Assembly: GCA_943329665.2 (NCBI GenBank)
Contig: CALQEU020000017.1
Location: 7,638 to 71,637 of the forward strand
DNA from: JAJTFW01 sp903922455
GTDB taxonomy: Bacteria; Bacteroidota; Bacteroidia; AKYH767-A; OLB10
DNA: 64,000 nt
Direction of reading: 5' to 3'
The notes under the pieces were generated by a model. That model saw only the letters and a list, made by a program, of their open reading frames with translations. It made no database searches and was not told the origin of the DNA. This document shows positions 36,705-45,091 of the stretch, one piece after another (position 1 is the first letter of the stretch; each line of letters opens with the position of its first letter). The position numbers and the translations under genes were made by a program.

Positions 36705-38168
36705 ATGTCTTCAGAAATTCGTCAATTACAACCTCAATCACTTTGGAAACATTTTGTCGATTTAAATGCCGTGCCTCGACCTTCTAAAAAGGAAGAACGA
36801 GTGATTCAATTCATGAAGGACTTTGGAACCCAACTCGGACTGGAAACATTTGAAGATGACATTCGAAATGTGATTATTCGCAAGCCTGCTACCAAAGGCA
36901 TGGAGAATCGTAAAGCGATTGTGCTGCAAAGCCATTTGGATATGGTGCATCAAAAAAATAATGATACCATTTTTGATTTTGATAAGGAGGGCATTAACAT
37001 GACTATTGATGGTGATTGGGTACGAGCAAAAGGAACAACGTTAGGTGCAGATAATGGAATTGGTGTGGCCACTATCATGGCGATTTTGGCAAGTAACGAT
37101 ATTCCTCATCCTGCCATTGATGCCTTGTTTACCATCGATGAGGAAACGGGTATGACAGGCGCACTCAATTTGAAAGGTGGAATTTTGAAAGGTGAAATAT
37201 TATTGAATCTCGATACCGAGCAGGATGATGAAATTGATATTGGTTGTGCTGGTGGAATCGACGTCACTGCAAAACGATCCTATCAAGAGGAAAATATTCC
37301 TGCAGATCATATAGGGTATACGCTTACTGTTAGTGGATTGAATGGCGGACATAGCGGCATGGATATTCATAAAGGTTTAGGCAATGCGAATATGCTGATG
37401 AATAGAATTTTGTATGCTATTTCGCGTGAGTTGAATGCAAGGGTAACGAGCATCAATGGAGGAAGTCTTAGAAATGCGATTCCACGAGAAAGTGTTTCAG
37501 TAGTTACCATCGCTAAGGATAGTGAATCACAGATGTCCACCTTAATTTCGGCACTTTCAGAAGAAATAAAAGCTGAATATATTACGATGGAACCAGGACT
37601 TAATATCACCATGGTTTCAGTAGCCATTCCCCAAAAAGGAATGAAAGCCGACGATCAGACTCGAATCCTCAATGCTATTTATACTGCGAATAATGGAGTT
37701 TATAGAATGAGCGCCGATATTCCCGATTTAGTAGAAACGAGTAATAACGTTGCTCGTGTTTTATTAGAGAACGGAGAATTGATGATTGGCTGTTTAACTC
37801 GCTCCTCTGTAGAGTCATCAAAAATGGATTTGGCGAATGCACTTCGCGCTGCTTTTGAATTGGCTGGTTGCGACGTTGTTTTTTCAGGAAACTATCCCGG
37901 CTGGACACCCAACGTACATTCTCCAATTTTAAAAACGATGGAAGGAATCTACGAGAAATTATTTAACGAAAAACCAAAAGTAGTTGCTTGTCACGCTGGA
38001 TTGGAATGTGGCATTTTAGGCGCAAATTATCCTGGAATGGATATGATCTCCTTCGGTCCAACCATTCTCGGTGCCCATAGCCCCGACGAACGTGTTTCAA
38101 TTTCCAGTGTACAAAAATATTGGAAGTTTGTTTTAGAAATACTTAAAGAAATTCCCACGATAAAATAG
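36705..38168 (+). CDS. pepD: Aminoacyl-histidine dipeptidase (PepD, M20 family)
   Basis: A cytosolic zinc dipeptidase of 487 residues. Metal ligands and the catalytic pair are visible in 'LQSHLDMVHQ', 'LGADNGIGVATI', 'FTIDEETGMTGA' and 'LLNLDTEQDDEIDIGC'; 'GLNGGHSGMDIH' belongs to the lid/dimer domain and 'HAGLECGI' to the final ligand region. It cleaves Xaa-His dipeptides in E. coli. The TAG stop codon (38166-38168) is the first TAG of a TAGCTTC tandem array, so the repeat and gene end share bases. Confidence 0.95.
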   Translation: MSSEIRQLQPQSLWKHFVDLNAVPRPSKKEERVIQFMKDFGTQLGLETFEDDIRNVIIRKPATKGMENRKAIVLQSHLDMVHQKNNDTIFDFDKEGINMTIDGDWVRAKGTTLGADNGIGVATIMAILASNDIPHPAIDALFTIDEETGMTGALNLKGGILKGEILLNLDTEQDDEIDIGCAGGIDVTAKRSYQEENIPADHIGYTLTVSGLNGGHSGMDIHKGLGNANMLMNRILYAISRELNARVTSINGGSLRNAIPRESVSVVTIAKDSESQMSTLISALSEEIKAEYITMEPGLNITMVSVAIPQKGMKADDQTRILNAIYTANNGVYRMSADIPDLVETSNNVARVLLENGELMIGCLTRSSVESSKMDLANALRAAFELAGCDVVFSGNYPGWTPNVHSPILKTMEGIYEKLFNEKPKVVACHAGLECGILGANYPGMDMISFGPTILGAHSPDERVSISSVQKYWKFVLEILKEIPTIK

Positions 38169-38252
38169 CTTCTAGCTTCTAGCTTCTAGCTTCATAGCTT
38201 CATAGCTTCATAGCTTCATAGCTTCTAGCTTCTAGCTTCTAGCTTCTAGCTC
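38166..38252. repeat. TAGCTTC(A) tandem array
   Basis: Three 7-mers TAGCTTC, four 8-mers TAGCTTCA, four 7-mers and a partial unit run without interruption from the pepD stop codon. AGCTTCTAGCT phrases also end the EVE gene at 17139. Confidence 0.95.
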
Positions 38253-38265
38253 TAACATTCTACAA

Positions 38266-38367
38266 CTAACAACTAACAACTTTCCCCGGTTTCACATCTT
38301 CAATTTTCTGCGCCGCTGCAATCATCGGAACCGCAAGAATTAATAAACTTAAAATTATTTTTTTCAT
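38266..38367 (-). pseudogene. 5' fragment of a secreted-protein gene (33 codons)
   Basis: The - strand frame from ATG 38367 encodes MKKIILSLLILAVPMIAAAQ, a good signal peptide, and then only 'KIEDVKPGKVVSC' before TAG. The last codons and the stop are made of the TTGTTAGTTGTTAG repeat, so the gene seems to have been cut off at the repeat. A short secreted peptide is the less likely alternative. Confidence 0.5.
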
Positions 38368-38555
38368 ATAAATTTTATTGGAAGTTAATTCAATCGTTGG
38401 AATTATAAAGTAGATCAGAACTTGAAGTGTCAGAGAAACAAATTCGCTGACATCCGCTGAATCCGCGTCATTTGCGTTCACATTTTTCAATATCACTTCT
38501 CGGGTCCACTGTTGGTTCAAAGCGCAGCAATTCACAATTCACAATTCACTAATTG

Positions 38556-40358
38556 TTAAAACGGATACTTATTCGCATCAATCATCGCTTTTGCAATTCT
38601 TCTTCTTGTCGCCACCGTATTCACGGGTGCCATCTTACTAAAACGTTTTAAACCCATCAACAACATACGTTGTTCATCACCTTCACACATGGCATTAATT
38701 GCATTCTTACCATTCACATTTAATCGATCAATTGCATCATTTACATAAGTACTGGTCATGTCAATTTGTAATGCACAGGCTTCTGCTCCTTTAGTGGCGA
38801 CTAATTTTTGCGTTCTTAACAAAATAGATTCAGCCATAAATGTATCGATGGCCATATCAGCAATACGCATAATAAGTTCTTGCTCCTTAGCTAATGTCAT
38901 CATGTATTTTTGAACTGCAGTTCCAGCGACCATCAAAATTGCTTTTTTCATGTTGGCAATTACTTTGGTTTCTTCATCAAAAAGTTGATTGTTGCCATTG
39001 CCAAATTCAGGAATACCCATCAATTCTTTTTGAATCGCCATGGCATGACCCATTAAATCCAATTCTCCTTTCATCGCACGTTTTAAAATCATATCGACGG
39101 CAAGCAATCGATTAATTTCATTTGTTCCTTCAAATATTCTATTGATACGAGAGTCGCGATAGGCACGATCCATAGGGAAGTCGGCGGAATATCCGTAACC
39201 ACCATAAATTTGTACACCTTCATCTACTACAAAATCCAGGACTTCAGATCCAGCAACCTTTAAAATAGCACACTCTACCGCATATTCTTCAGCCGCACCT
39301 AGCAATGCACTTTCAAATGATTTCCCATTCGCCATCATTTCCTCTTCTTTATTTTCGATGAGTCCACTCACTCTGTATATGGCCGATTCAATAGCAAAAA
39401 TGCGAATCGCTTGTTCTGCTAATTTATGTTTGATGGCTCCAAACTTGGAGATGGGTAATTTAAATTGTTCTCTGGTATTTGCATATTCTACCGACTGCGT
39501 ACAAACTTGTTTTGATCCACCTAAAGCAGCAGCTGCTAATTTTGCTCTACCAATATTTAATATGTTGAAAGCGATAAGATGTCCTTTACCAATTTCTCCT
39601 AAAACATTTTCAACGGGAACTTTACAATCCATAAAAAATACTTGACGAGTAGAAGATCCTTTAATTCCCATTTTATGCTCCTCTTCACCCAATGACAAAC
39701 CCGCATAATCTTTCTCCACAATAAATCCGGTGAATTTATCTCCATCCACTTGAGCAAAAACGGTGAAAACATCTGCAAAGCCAGCATTGGTAATCCACAT
39801 TTTTTGTCCGTTAAGAATATAATGTTTTCCATCCGAAGAAAGTACAGCTTTAGTTTTAGCAGCTAATGCATCAGAACCAGATCCGGGCTCTGTTAAACAA
39901 TACGATCCTTTAAATTCTCCAGTAGAAAGTTTAGGAAGGTATTTTGCCTTTTGTACTTCTGTTCCAAAATACAAAATGGGTAACGTGCCAATTCCGGTAT
40001 GTGCTGCCATCGCTACTGAAAAAGAATGTCCAGCACCCAATACTTCCGTCATCAGCATGCCCGTTAAAAAATCTTTTCCAAACCCTCCATATTGTTCTGG
40101 AATGGAAACGCCAAGCAAACCTAATTCGCCTGCTTTGTCTACCATAGAAGCCATTAAGCCGGGCTCCATAGCATCAATACGATCAAGGTTGGGATAAATA
40201 TTTTGTACTAAGAACTCATGAGCCATATCGGCCATCATGCGATGTTCTTCGTTGAATTCTTCGGGTGTAAAAACGGAATTTGGGTCTGTTGTGCGTATGA
40301 TAAATTCTCCGCCTTTCAGTAAGGATACTTCGCTATTAGTTTTTGTTTGAGTGGACAT
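38556..40358 (-). CDS. Acyl-CoA dehydrogenase with C-terminal extension
   Basis: A 600-residue FAD-dependent acyl-CoA dehydrogenase for the first step of beta-oxidation. The core includes 'YCLTEPGSGSDALAAKTKAV', 'KMWITNAGFADVFTVFAQVD', 'MGIKGSSTRQVFF' and, with the catalytic base, 'QIYGGYGYSADFPMDRAYRD' and 'RIFEGTNEINR'. The additional approximately 180 C-terminal residues are typical of the long (VLCAD/ACAD9-like) Bacteroidota enzymes. It faces away from the tsaC-type gene. FadN-like and thiolase genes are about 4-10 kb away on the same strand. Chain-length preference cannot be read. Confidence 0.93.
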   Translation of the reverse strand: MSTQTKTNSEVSLLKGGEFIIRTTDPNSVFTPEEFNEEHRMMADMAHEFLVQNIYPNLDRIDAMEPGLMASMVDKAGELGLLGVSIPEQYGGFGKDFLTGMLMTEVLGAGHSFSVAMAAHTGIGTLPILYFGTEVQKAKYLPKLSTGEFKGSYCLTEPGSGSDALAAKTKAVLSSDGKHYILNGQKMWITNAGFADVFTVFAQVDGDKFTGFIVEKDYAGLSLGEEEHKMGIKGSSTRQVFFMDCKVPVENVLGEIGKGHLIAFNILNIGRAKLAAAALGGSKQVCTQSVEYANTREQFKLPISKFGAIKHKLAEQAIRIFAIESAIYRVSGLIENKEEEMMANGKSFESALLGAAEEYAVECAILKVAGSEVLDFVVDEGVQIYGGYGYSADFPMDRAYRDSRINRIFEGTNEINRLLAVDMILKRAMKGELDLMGHAMAIQKELMGIPEFGNGNNQLFDEETKVIANMKKAILMVAGTAVQKYMMTLAKEQELIMRIADMAIDTFMAESILLRTQKLVATKGAEACALQIDMTSTYVNDAIDRLNVNGKNAINAMCEGDEQRMLLMGLKRFSKMAPVNTVATRRRIAKAMIDANKYPF

Positions 40359-40536
40359 TTTTTGATTAATTTTATAAAGTATACGTATTGAGGAAACAAG
40401 GGTTTCAATCCTCTGTGTTTTTCATTTTCGTTATCTCGAAGGTAAGAATTTTGTTTTAGACAAGAATTCTGTTCTATTAATTTCTTTCTGCTCTTCTGAA
40501 CATAAACTTGTTTATAATGGTGAAAACATCCAATTA

Positions 40537-40565
40537 TTGTCCTTGTTCCTTTTATCTTAATTTTG
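40537..40565 (+). promoter_or_regulatory. Promoter of the threonylcarbamoyl-AMP synthase gene
   Basis: TTG (40537-40539), an 18-bp spacer and TAATTTTG (40558-40565) fit the Bacteroidota promoter; the leader would be very short. Confidence 0.65.
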
Positions 40566-40572
40566 TGCTTGG

Positions 40573-41535
40573 ATGACAACGGAGATCGGGCGGCAAGTAG
40601 ATAAGGCAATTTCTTTGCTAGAAGCAGGAGAGTTGGTTAGTATTCCAACCGAAACGGTGTATGGATTAGCTGCGAATGCCTTAAATTCTACCGCCGTTTA
40701 TTCTATTTTTAAAGTAAAGGAAAGACCTTCTTTTGATCCGCTTATTGTACATATTCCAAAAGTGGATGTTTTAGATCACTATGCACATTCTATTCCTCGC
40801 ATTGCCTATGATTTAGCGTTGACCTTTTGGCCAGGACCCTTAACTTTAATTTTACCTCGTAAGTCCAATATTCCTGATTTGGTGAGCTCGGGCTTAGATA
40901 CCGTGGGTTTACGTCAACCCGCTCATCCATTAACATTAGAACTGCTCTATCAATTGGACTTTCCTTTGGCGGCGCCCAGTGCAAATCCCTTTGGATATAT
41001 TAGTCCGACAACAGCTCAGCATGTATACGATCAACTGCAAGGTAAAATACCTTATATTTTAGATGGGGGACCCTGTAGAGTAGGAGTGGAATCGACCATC
41101 GTTGGATTTGAAGGAGATGAAATATTTATTTATCGTTTAGGTGGATTAACGTTAGAGGATATACGAAAAGTAGCTCCTCATTGTCAATTGAAATTAAACA
41201 GTTCTTCAAATCCGATCGCACCCGGCATGTTAAAAAGTCATTATGCACCAAAGCATCCATTTTATTTAGGAGAAATCAGGGCATTGATTACACAATTTGA
41301 AGGAAAGCGAATCGGTGTTCTTTCTTTTGAAAAAAATTATGCTGCTTATGAAAATGTAGAGGTGAATGAAATTCTTTCAACCCATGGAAACTTGGATGCA
41401 GCTGCCGTAAAATTATTTTCTGCGATGCGAGTTTTAGACGCCTCTTCTGTCGATGTTATTTTAGGTGAATATGTACCGGATGTTGGTATTGGAAGAGCCA
41501 TCAATGATCGATTGAAAAGAGCAGCGACGTGGTGA
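40573..41535 (+). CDS. tsaC: L-threonylcarbamoyladenylate synthase (Sua5 type)
   Basis: Forms threonylcarbamoyl-AMP for the t6A modification of tRNAs. At 320 residues it has the Sua5 layout: catalytic YrdC domain (about 1-205; 'IPTETVYGLAANA', 'KVKERPSFDPLIVHI', 'PSANPFGYISPTTAQHV') and a C-terminal Sua5 domain, joined by the linker 'NPIAPGMLKSHYAPKHPFYL'. It is transcribed away from the acyl-CoA dehydrogenase and ends just before a large palindrome. Confidence 0.95.
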   Translation: MTTEIGRQVDKAISLLEAGELVSIPTETVYGLAANALNSTAVYSIFKVKERPSFDPLIVHIPKVDVLDHYAHSIPRIAYDLALTFWPGPLTLILPRKSNIPDLVSSGLDTVGLRQPAHPLTLELLYQLDFPLAAPSANPFGYISPTTAQHVYDQLQGKIPYILDGGPCRVGVESTIVGFEGDEIFIYRLGGLTLEDIRKVAPHCQLKLNSSSNPIAPGMLKSHYAPKHPFYLGEIRALITQFEGKRIGVLSFEKNYAAYENVEVNEILSTHGNLDAAAVKLFSAMRVLDASSVDVILGEYVPDVGIGRAINDRLKRAATW

Positions 41536-41569
41536 TTGCGCTGTGAATGGCGGCGCTAAACATAACTCA

Positions 41570-41603
41570 TTCAACACACCGCCATGAATGGCGGTGTGTT
41601 GAA
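41570..41603. repeat. 16-bp-arm palindrome with 2-nt loop
   Basis: TTCAACACACCGCCAT (41570-41585) is exactly complementary to 41588-41603. A shorter related phrase, GAATGGCGGCG, stands just upstream. Probable terminator/repeat between convergent genes. Confidence 0.85.
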
Positions 41604-41626
41604 ATACCTCCTCTATCAACAAACAA

Positions 41627-41674
41627 CTGGGGCTCCTATAAAACGCAATGCATTGCGTTTTATAGGAGCCCCAG
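41627..41674. repeat. 48-bp perfect palindrome
   Basis: CTGGGGCTCCTATAAAACGC and the four bases after it (to 41650) are followed, with no loop, by their exact reverse complement (41651-41674). It lies 20 bp past the stop of the - strand cargo gene and may act as a two-way terminator. Confidence 0.95.
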
Positions 41675-41694
41675 CCCTGTATTTTGAAATATTA

Positions 41695-43235
41695 TTATTC
41701 CACTATAATTTTAAAATAACTAGGCGATACTCCGTTTTTGCGAATCCCCACTAAGTAGGCTCCACTTTCTAGCGAAGCAACGGGAATGCTTATGACACGA
41801 CGAAATGAATAGTTGTCACCTCCCATTTGTCGGCCCGTTAAATCAAAAATGGAAGCAGCATAATCTCCTTCTGTAGCAAGTTCTATGTTGATCTTTTGAT
41901 TGGCTGGTACAGGATAGATGCGCACGTCTTCATTCGCAATCAAATCATTGAACCCAATTGTTGTAATGGTGTAACAGGATGATGTATCGTTGCAGCCATT
42001 TTTAGTCACCGACAAAGCATATGAACCCGGTGTTGTTGGGATAAATTGTTTTGATGTTGCTCCTGGAATGGCTGCGTAATTGTTATTGCAATCGAGCCAT
42101 TGATAGGTTGCTGATACTTGCGTAGCAACCATGATATGTTGATTTACGGAAACGCTGGTATCCGCCGTTCCCACAAATATAATTCCTACTCCAGAAGTTA
42201 AACTTAAACCACAGCTTGTAGTGGATACGCATCGGTAAAATAAATTGTTAAATGGAGCCGTTAGAGCTGTTAACGTGAGTGTAGATGTTGAAGACCCAGC
42301 ATATACACCACCATCTGTAATATCATTCCAATTGATACCGCCATTTGTTCCTTCTTGCCATTTTAAAGAAAGATTTTGACCAGTAACGGCAATGGTAAAT
42401 TGGGTAGAACCACCTAAACATGCACCCGCGGCAACAGTAGTCCCACCTACAGGATCAATATTCATTGTCGTAGAAAAATATCCGCCAACTAAAACATTGT
42501 CATTCGCATCAACAGCCACTGATTTTATATAATCACTTGACAAACCCTGTAGGTTAAACCCCCACTGAAAGTTGCCTGAAGTATCATATTTCACAAGGAA
42601 GGGATCATAGGTAATAGTCGTATTTCCGTTATTGACAACTAATGAAGTTGCTCCTGCATCTAAATCGATATTGGGGCTACTAAATTCCCCTCCTACATAA
42701 AAATTTCCCGATGCATCTAAAGCGATACTTTCTGCAATTTCTGTATTTACATCTCCAATGGTATTTGCCCAAACTAAATTACCATTCGCGTCATATTTTC
42801 CATGAATACATCTAAACCACCCAGAGATGTAAAATTTAATGATCCTAAACCTGGGTCAAAATCAACGGTAACCGTATAGTTTCCGATAGCATAAACATTT
42901 CCTGCTGCATCTAAGTCTATAGAATACACCCTATCGGTGCCCGTGCTGCCAATCGATATTACCCAAGTTAGTGCTCCTAAGGGACTATATTTTGCAATGT
43001 AACCATCCGAAGATCCAGCGCTAGTTCTGGTAGTAGAATTGGTACTCGGGTCAAAGTCACAGGTGCCATCAAATCGTCCCGCAACATAAATATTTCCCGC
43101 AACATCTGTTTTAATAATGTCGCCGTAATCATTTCCTGTACCTGCTATTTTACCTGCCCATGTATACACTGGAACTTGAGCATTGACAAGCAAAACGATT
43201 GTCATAAATGTGAATAAGAGTATGAGTTTTTTCAT
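41695..43235 (-). pseudogene. T9SS cargo protein with SBBP repeats and sorting domain, frameshifted
   Basis: Two frames make one gene. The first (43235 to 42774) encodes a signal peptide (…LLVNAQ) and SBBP beta-propeller repeats of the form 'DAAGNVYAIGNYTVTVDFDP'. The second (effective from about 42797, listed start 42594, to 41695) continues them ('KYDANGNLVWANT', 'NFYVGGEFSS', 'GFNLQGLSSDY'), then an Ig-like domain with Cys, then a type A T9SS sorting domain beginning 'IYPVPANQKINIELA'. Reading of the joined frame implies loss of one base at about 42797-42802 (ATGG-AAAATATGAC; FM(V)KYD expected). It may be a true pseudogene or a sequencing error at an A run. With the base restored the product would be about 513 residues. 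Confidence 0.85.
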
Positions 43236-43519
43236 TTTAACGTGGATTGAGGTTTCATCTACAAGTTTAAGTATTTTATTTGAAATGGAAGTGTTTTCCC
43301 AATCAATTTTACTTAGGAAGGCATCTCATAAATTGACTGGATTTCACATCATAAATTATACTTCATCTTAAAACATAAATAGTAGGTTTTAAAAAGTTTA
43401 GCTCAAAAAAAAGAACGGATGCAGCTCTTTATTGATAGTGTATAGTAGACATATTTTAAAATAAATTTTAGTAGACCTGTCCTTGTAAAAGAAGAACCTT
43501 GCCTTAATGGTAACTTCCA
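43236..43519. other. AT-rich spacer without recognisable gene
   Basis: Between the thiolase 3' side and the cargo gene 5' side. It must hold the cargo gene's promoter, but I find no clear consensus copy and no repeat. Confidence 0.5.
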
Positions 43520-43538
43520 AAAAAACGGTTGGTTTTTT
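43520..43538 (-). terminator. Possible terminator of the thiolase gene
   Basis: AAAAAAC (43520-43526) and GTTTTTT (43532-43538) form a weak 7-bp stem with T run on the - strand, seven bases past the thiolase stop. Confidence 0.45.
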
Positions 43539-43545
43539 AAAACCT

Positions 43546-44727
43546 TTAATTCAATCTTTCAAAAATACCAGCTGCTCCTTGTCCTGTACCAACACACATA
43601 GTCACCATTCCATATTTTTTCTGACGAGCTTCCAGTTCATTCATAATTTGCACGGTTAGTTTACCTCCTGTGCACCCGAGAGGATGTCCTAATGCAATGG
43701 CTCCTCCGTTTACATTGACTACATCTTGGTTGAGACCTAATGTACGAATGATCGCTAAACTTTGTGATGCAAAAGCTTCGTTCAATTCTATAAGGTCAAT
43801 ATCATTTTGATTTAATCCAGTCTGTTTTAATACAGCTGGAATTGCTTTAATTGGACCAATACCCATAACTCGAGGTTCAACACCGGCAACTGCATAACCT
43901 ACAAATCGCATTCGAGGTTGTACATTGAGTTGCTTAAGCATCTTTTCAGAAACCACTAAAACAAATGCAGCGCCGTCGCTTGTTTGTGAACTATTCCCTG
44001 CGGTAACGGATCCTTTCGCATCAAAAACAGGTTTGAGTTTCGCTAATTTCTCAATAGAAGTATCCATTCTTGCACCTTCATCCGTATCGGCAATACTCGT
44101 TCTTGTTTGTTTTTTTTCAGCGGTATCTAAATAAGTTTCGGTGATAGAAAATGGAACAATCTGATCTTTAAAAATTCCCGATTGAATGGCTTTTACTGCT
44201 TTCTGGTGGGAGTTGAATGAAAATAAATCTTGATCTTCTCTACTAACTTTATAATCGTTCGCAACGGCCTCTGCGGTTAATCCCATTCCCCAATAATAAT
44301 CAGGATGTATTTTTGCTGTTTCGTAGTTTGGAACAATTCTCCAACCACCAAATGGAATCGGACTCATGCTTTCGGCTCCTCCTGCAACGATACAATCCGC
44401 TAAGCCCGCTTTAATTTTAGCTGCAGCTATGGCAATGGTCTCTAAACCCGAGGCGCAGTAACGATTTACTGTCATGCCTGGAACTTTGTCAGTTTTTAAA
44501 CCCATCAAGGAAATCATTCTTCCCATATTTAATCCTTGTTCCGCTTCAGGAGTAGCATTCCCTACAATCACATCGTCAATCCACTCTTTATCTAAGTTGG
44601 GAACAGCATTCATCAAATGTTGAATTACCGAAACGGCAATATCATCTGGACGAGTAAAACGAAACATTCCTTTTGGTGCTTTTCCAACAGCACTTCGAAA
44701 TCCAGTGATTATATATGCTTCTGCCAT
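43546..44727 (-). CDS. fadA: Acetyl-CoA C-acyltransferase (thiolase)
   Basis: Cleaves 3-ketoacyl-CoA in the last step of beta-oxidation. In 393 residues the nucleophile Cys is in 'VNRYCASGLETIA', His in 'NVNGGAIALGHPLGCTG', and the second Cys in 'CVGTGQGAAG'. It lies on the same strand as and downstream of the FadN-like gene, with a MORN-repeat gene between, which supports a beta-oxidation role rather than a biosynthetic acetoacetyl-CoA thiolase. Confidence 0.95.
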   Translation of the reverse strand: MAEAYIITGFRSAVGKAPKGMFRFTRPDDIAVSVIQHLMNAVPNLDKEWIDDVIVGNATPEAEQGLNMGRMISLMGLKTDKVPGMTVNRYCASGLETIAIAAAKIKAGLADCIVAGGAESMSPIPFGGWRIVPNYETAKIHPDYYWGMGLTAEAVANDYKVSREDQDLFSFNSHQKAVKAIQSGIFKDQIVPFSITETYLDTAEKKQTRTSIADTDEGARMDTSIEKLAKLKPVFDAKGSVTAGNSSQTSDGAAFVLVVSEKMLKQLNVQPRMRFVGYAVAGVEPRVMGIGPIKAIPAVLKQTGLNQNDIDLIELNEAFASQSLAIIRTLGLNQDVVNVNGGAIALGHPLGCTGGKLTVQIMNELEARQKKYGMVTMCVGTGQGAAGIFERLN

Positions 44728-44822
44728 GTCTAAATTATTTTAAGCGAAGATAAAAATATCGAAGCTTTTTTTGATGATTTTCTTGGAGAAGGAAACGAAT
44801 TTATTCACAACACTGGCTTGCG

Positions 44823-44868
44823 TCCCAATAGCTATCGGGATTTCAACCTGAGCATGTCGAAGGGTGCG
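44823..44868. repeat. Composite REP: ATAGCTAT palindrome next to CTGAGCATGTCGAAGGG
   Basis: TCCCAATAGCTATCGGGA (44823-44840) is a copy of the palindrome family seen at 4556, 8870 and 8931. It is followed by AACCTGAGCATGTCGAAGGGTG (44847-44868), related to the REP at 62799-62819. Here the two families are joined. Confidence 0.75.
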
Positions 44869-44949
44869 AGAAAACTTGACGAAGCGCTGTTCACAATTTG
44901 GACAAAATTTTGAAGTGACTTCTATGTTGCTAGTTTTACAAATCGTCAT
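44840..44949 (-). pseudogene. 5' stump of a zinc-ribbon protein gene
   Basis: From ATG 44949 the - strand encodes 'MTICKTSNIEVTSKFCPNCE' and continues with QRF. The C-x(11)-CPNC pattern is like the start of Bacteroidota zinc-ribbon membrane proteins (DUF3667-like). The frame then runs into the REP composite and ends at 44740 without any further sensible protein. Weak evidence, but the ribbon motif is unlikely by chance. Confidence 0.35.
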
Positions 44950-45042
44950 CTGTTTTTTGAACTCTGATTTTTGGTTTTTCGAGTCGATATATTAACAGAC
45001 AAATATCATATAAGAGAATCTTCTTAAAGATGGAGACATAAA

Positions 45043-45068
45043 AAAATCCTGCTTAAAAGCAGGATTTT
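45043..45068 (-). terminator. Terminator of the MORN-repeat gene
   Basis: AAAATCCTGCTT (45043-45054) and AAGCAGGATTTT (45057-45068) form a 12-bp stem; A45041-45046 gives the T run on the - strand. Confidence 0.9.
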
Positions 45069-45091
45069 AATTTCTTTATGCGAAGTTGATT

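Noticed and set aside
43183..43371. 62-codon + strand frame upstream of the cargo gene
   Set aside because: It overlaps the signal-peptide end of the cargo gene antisense and shows no protein features.
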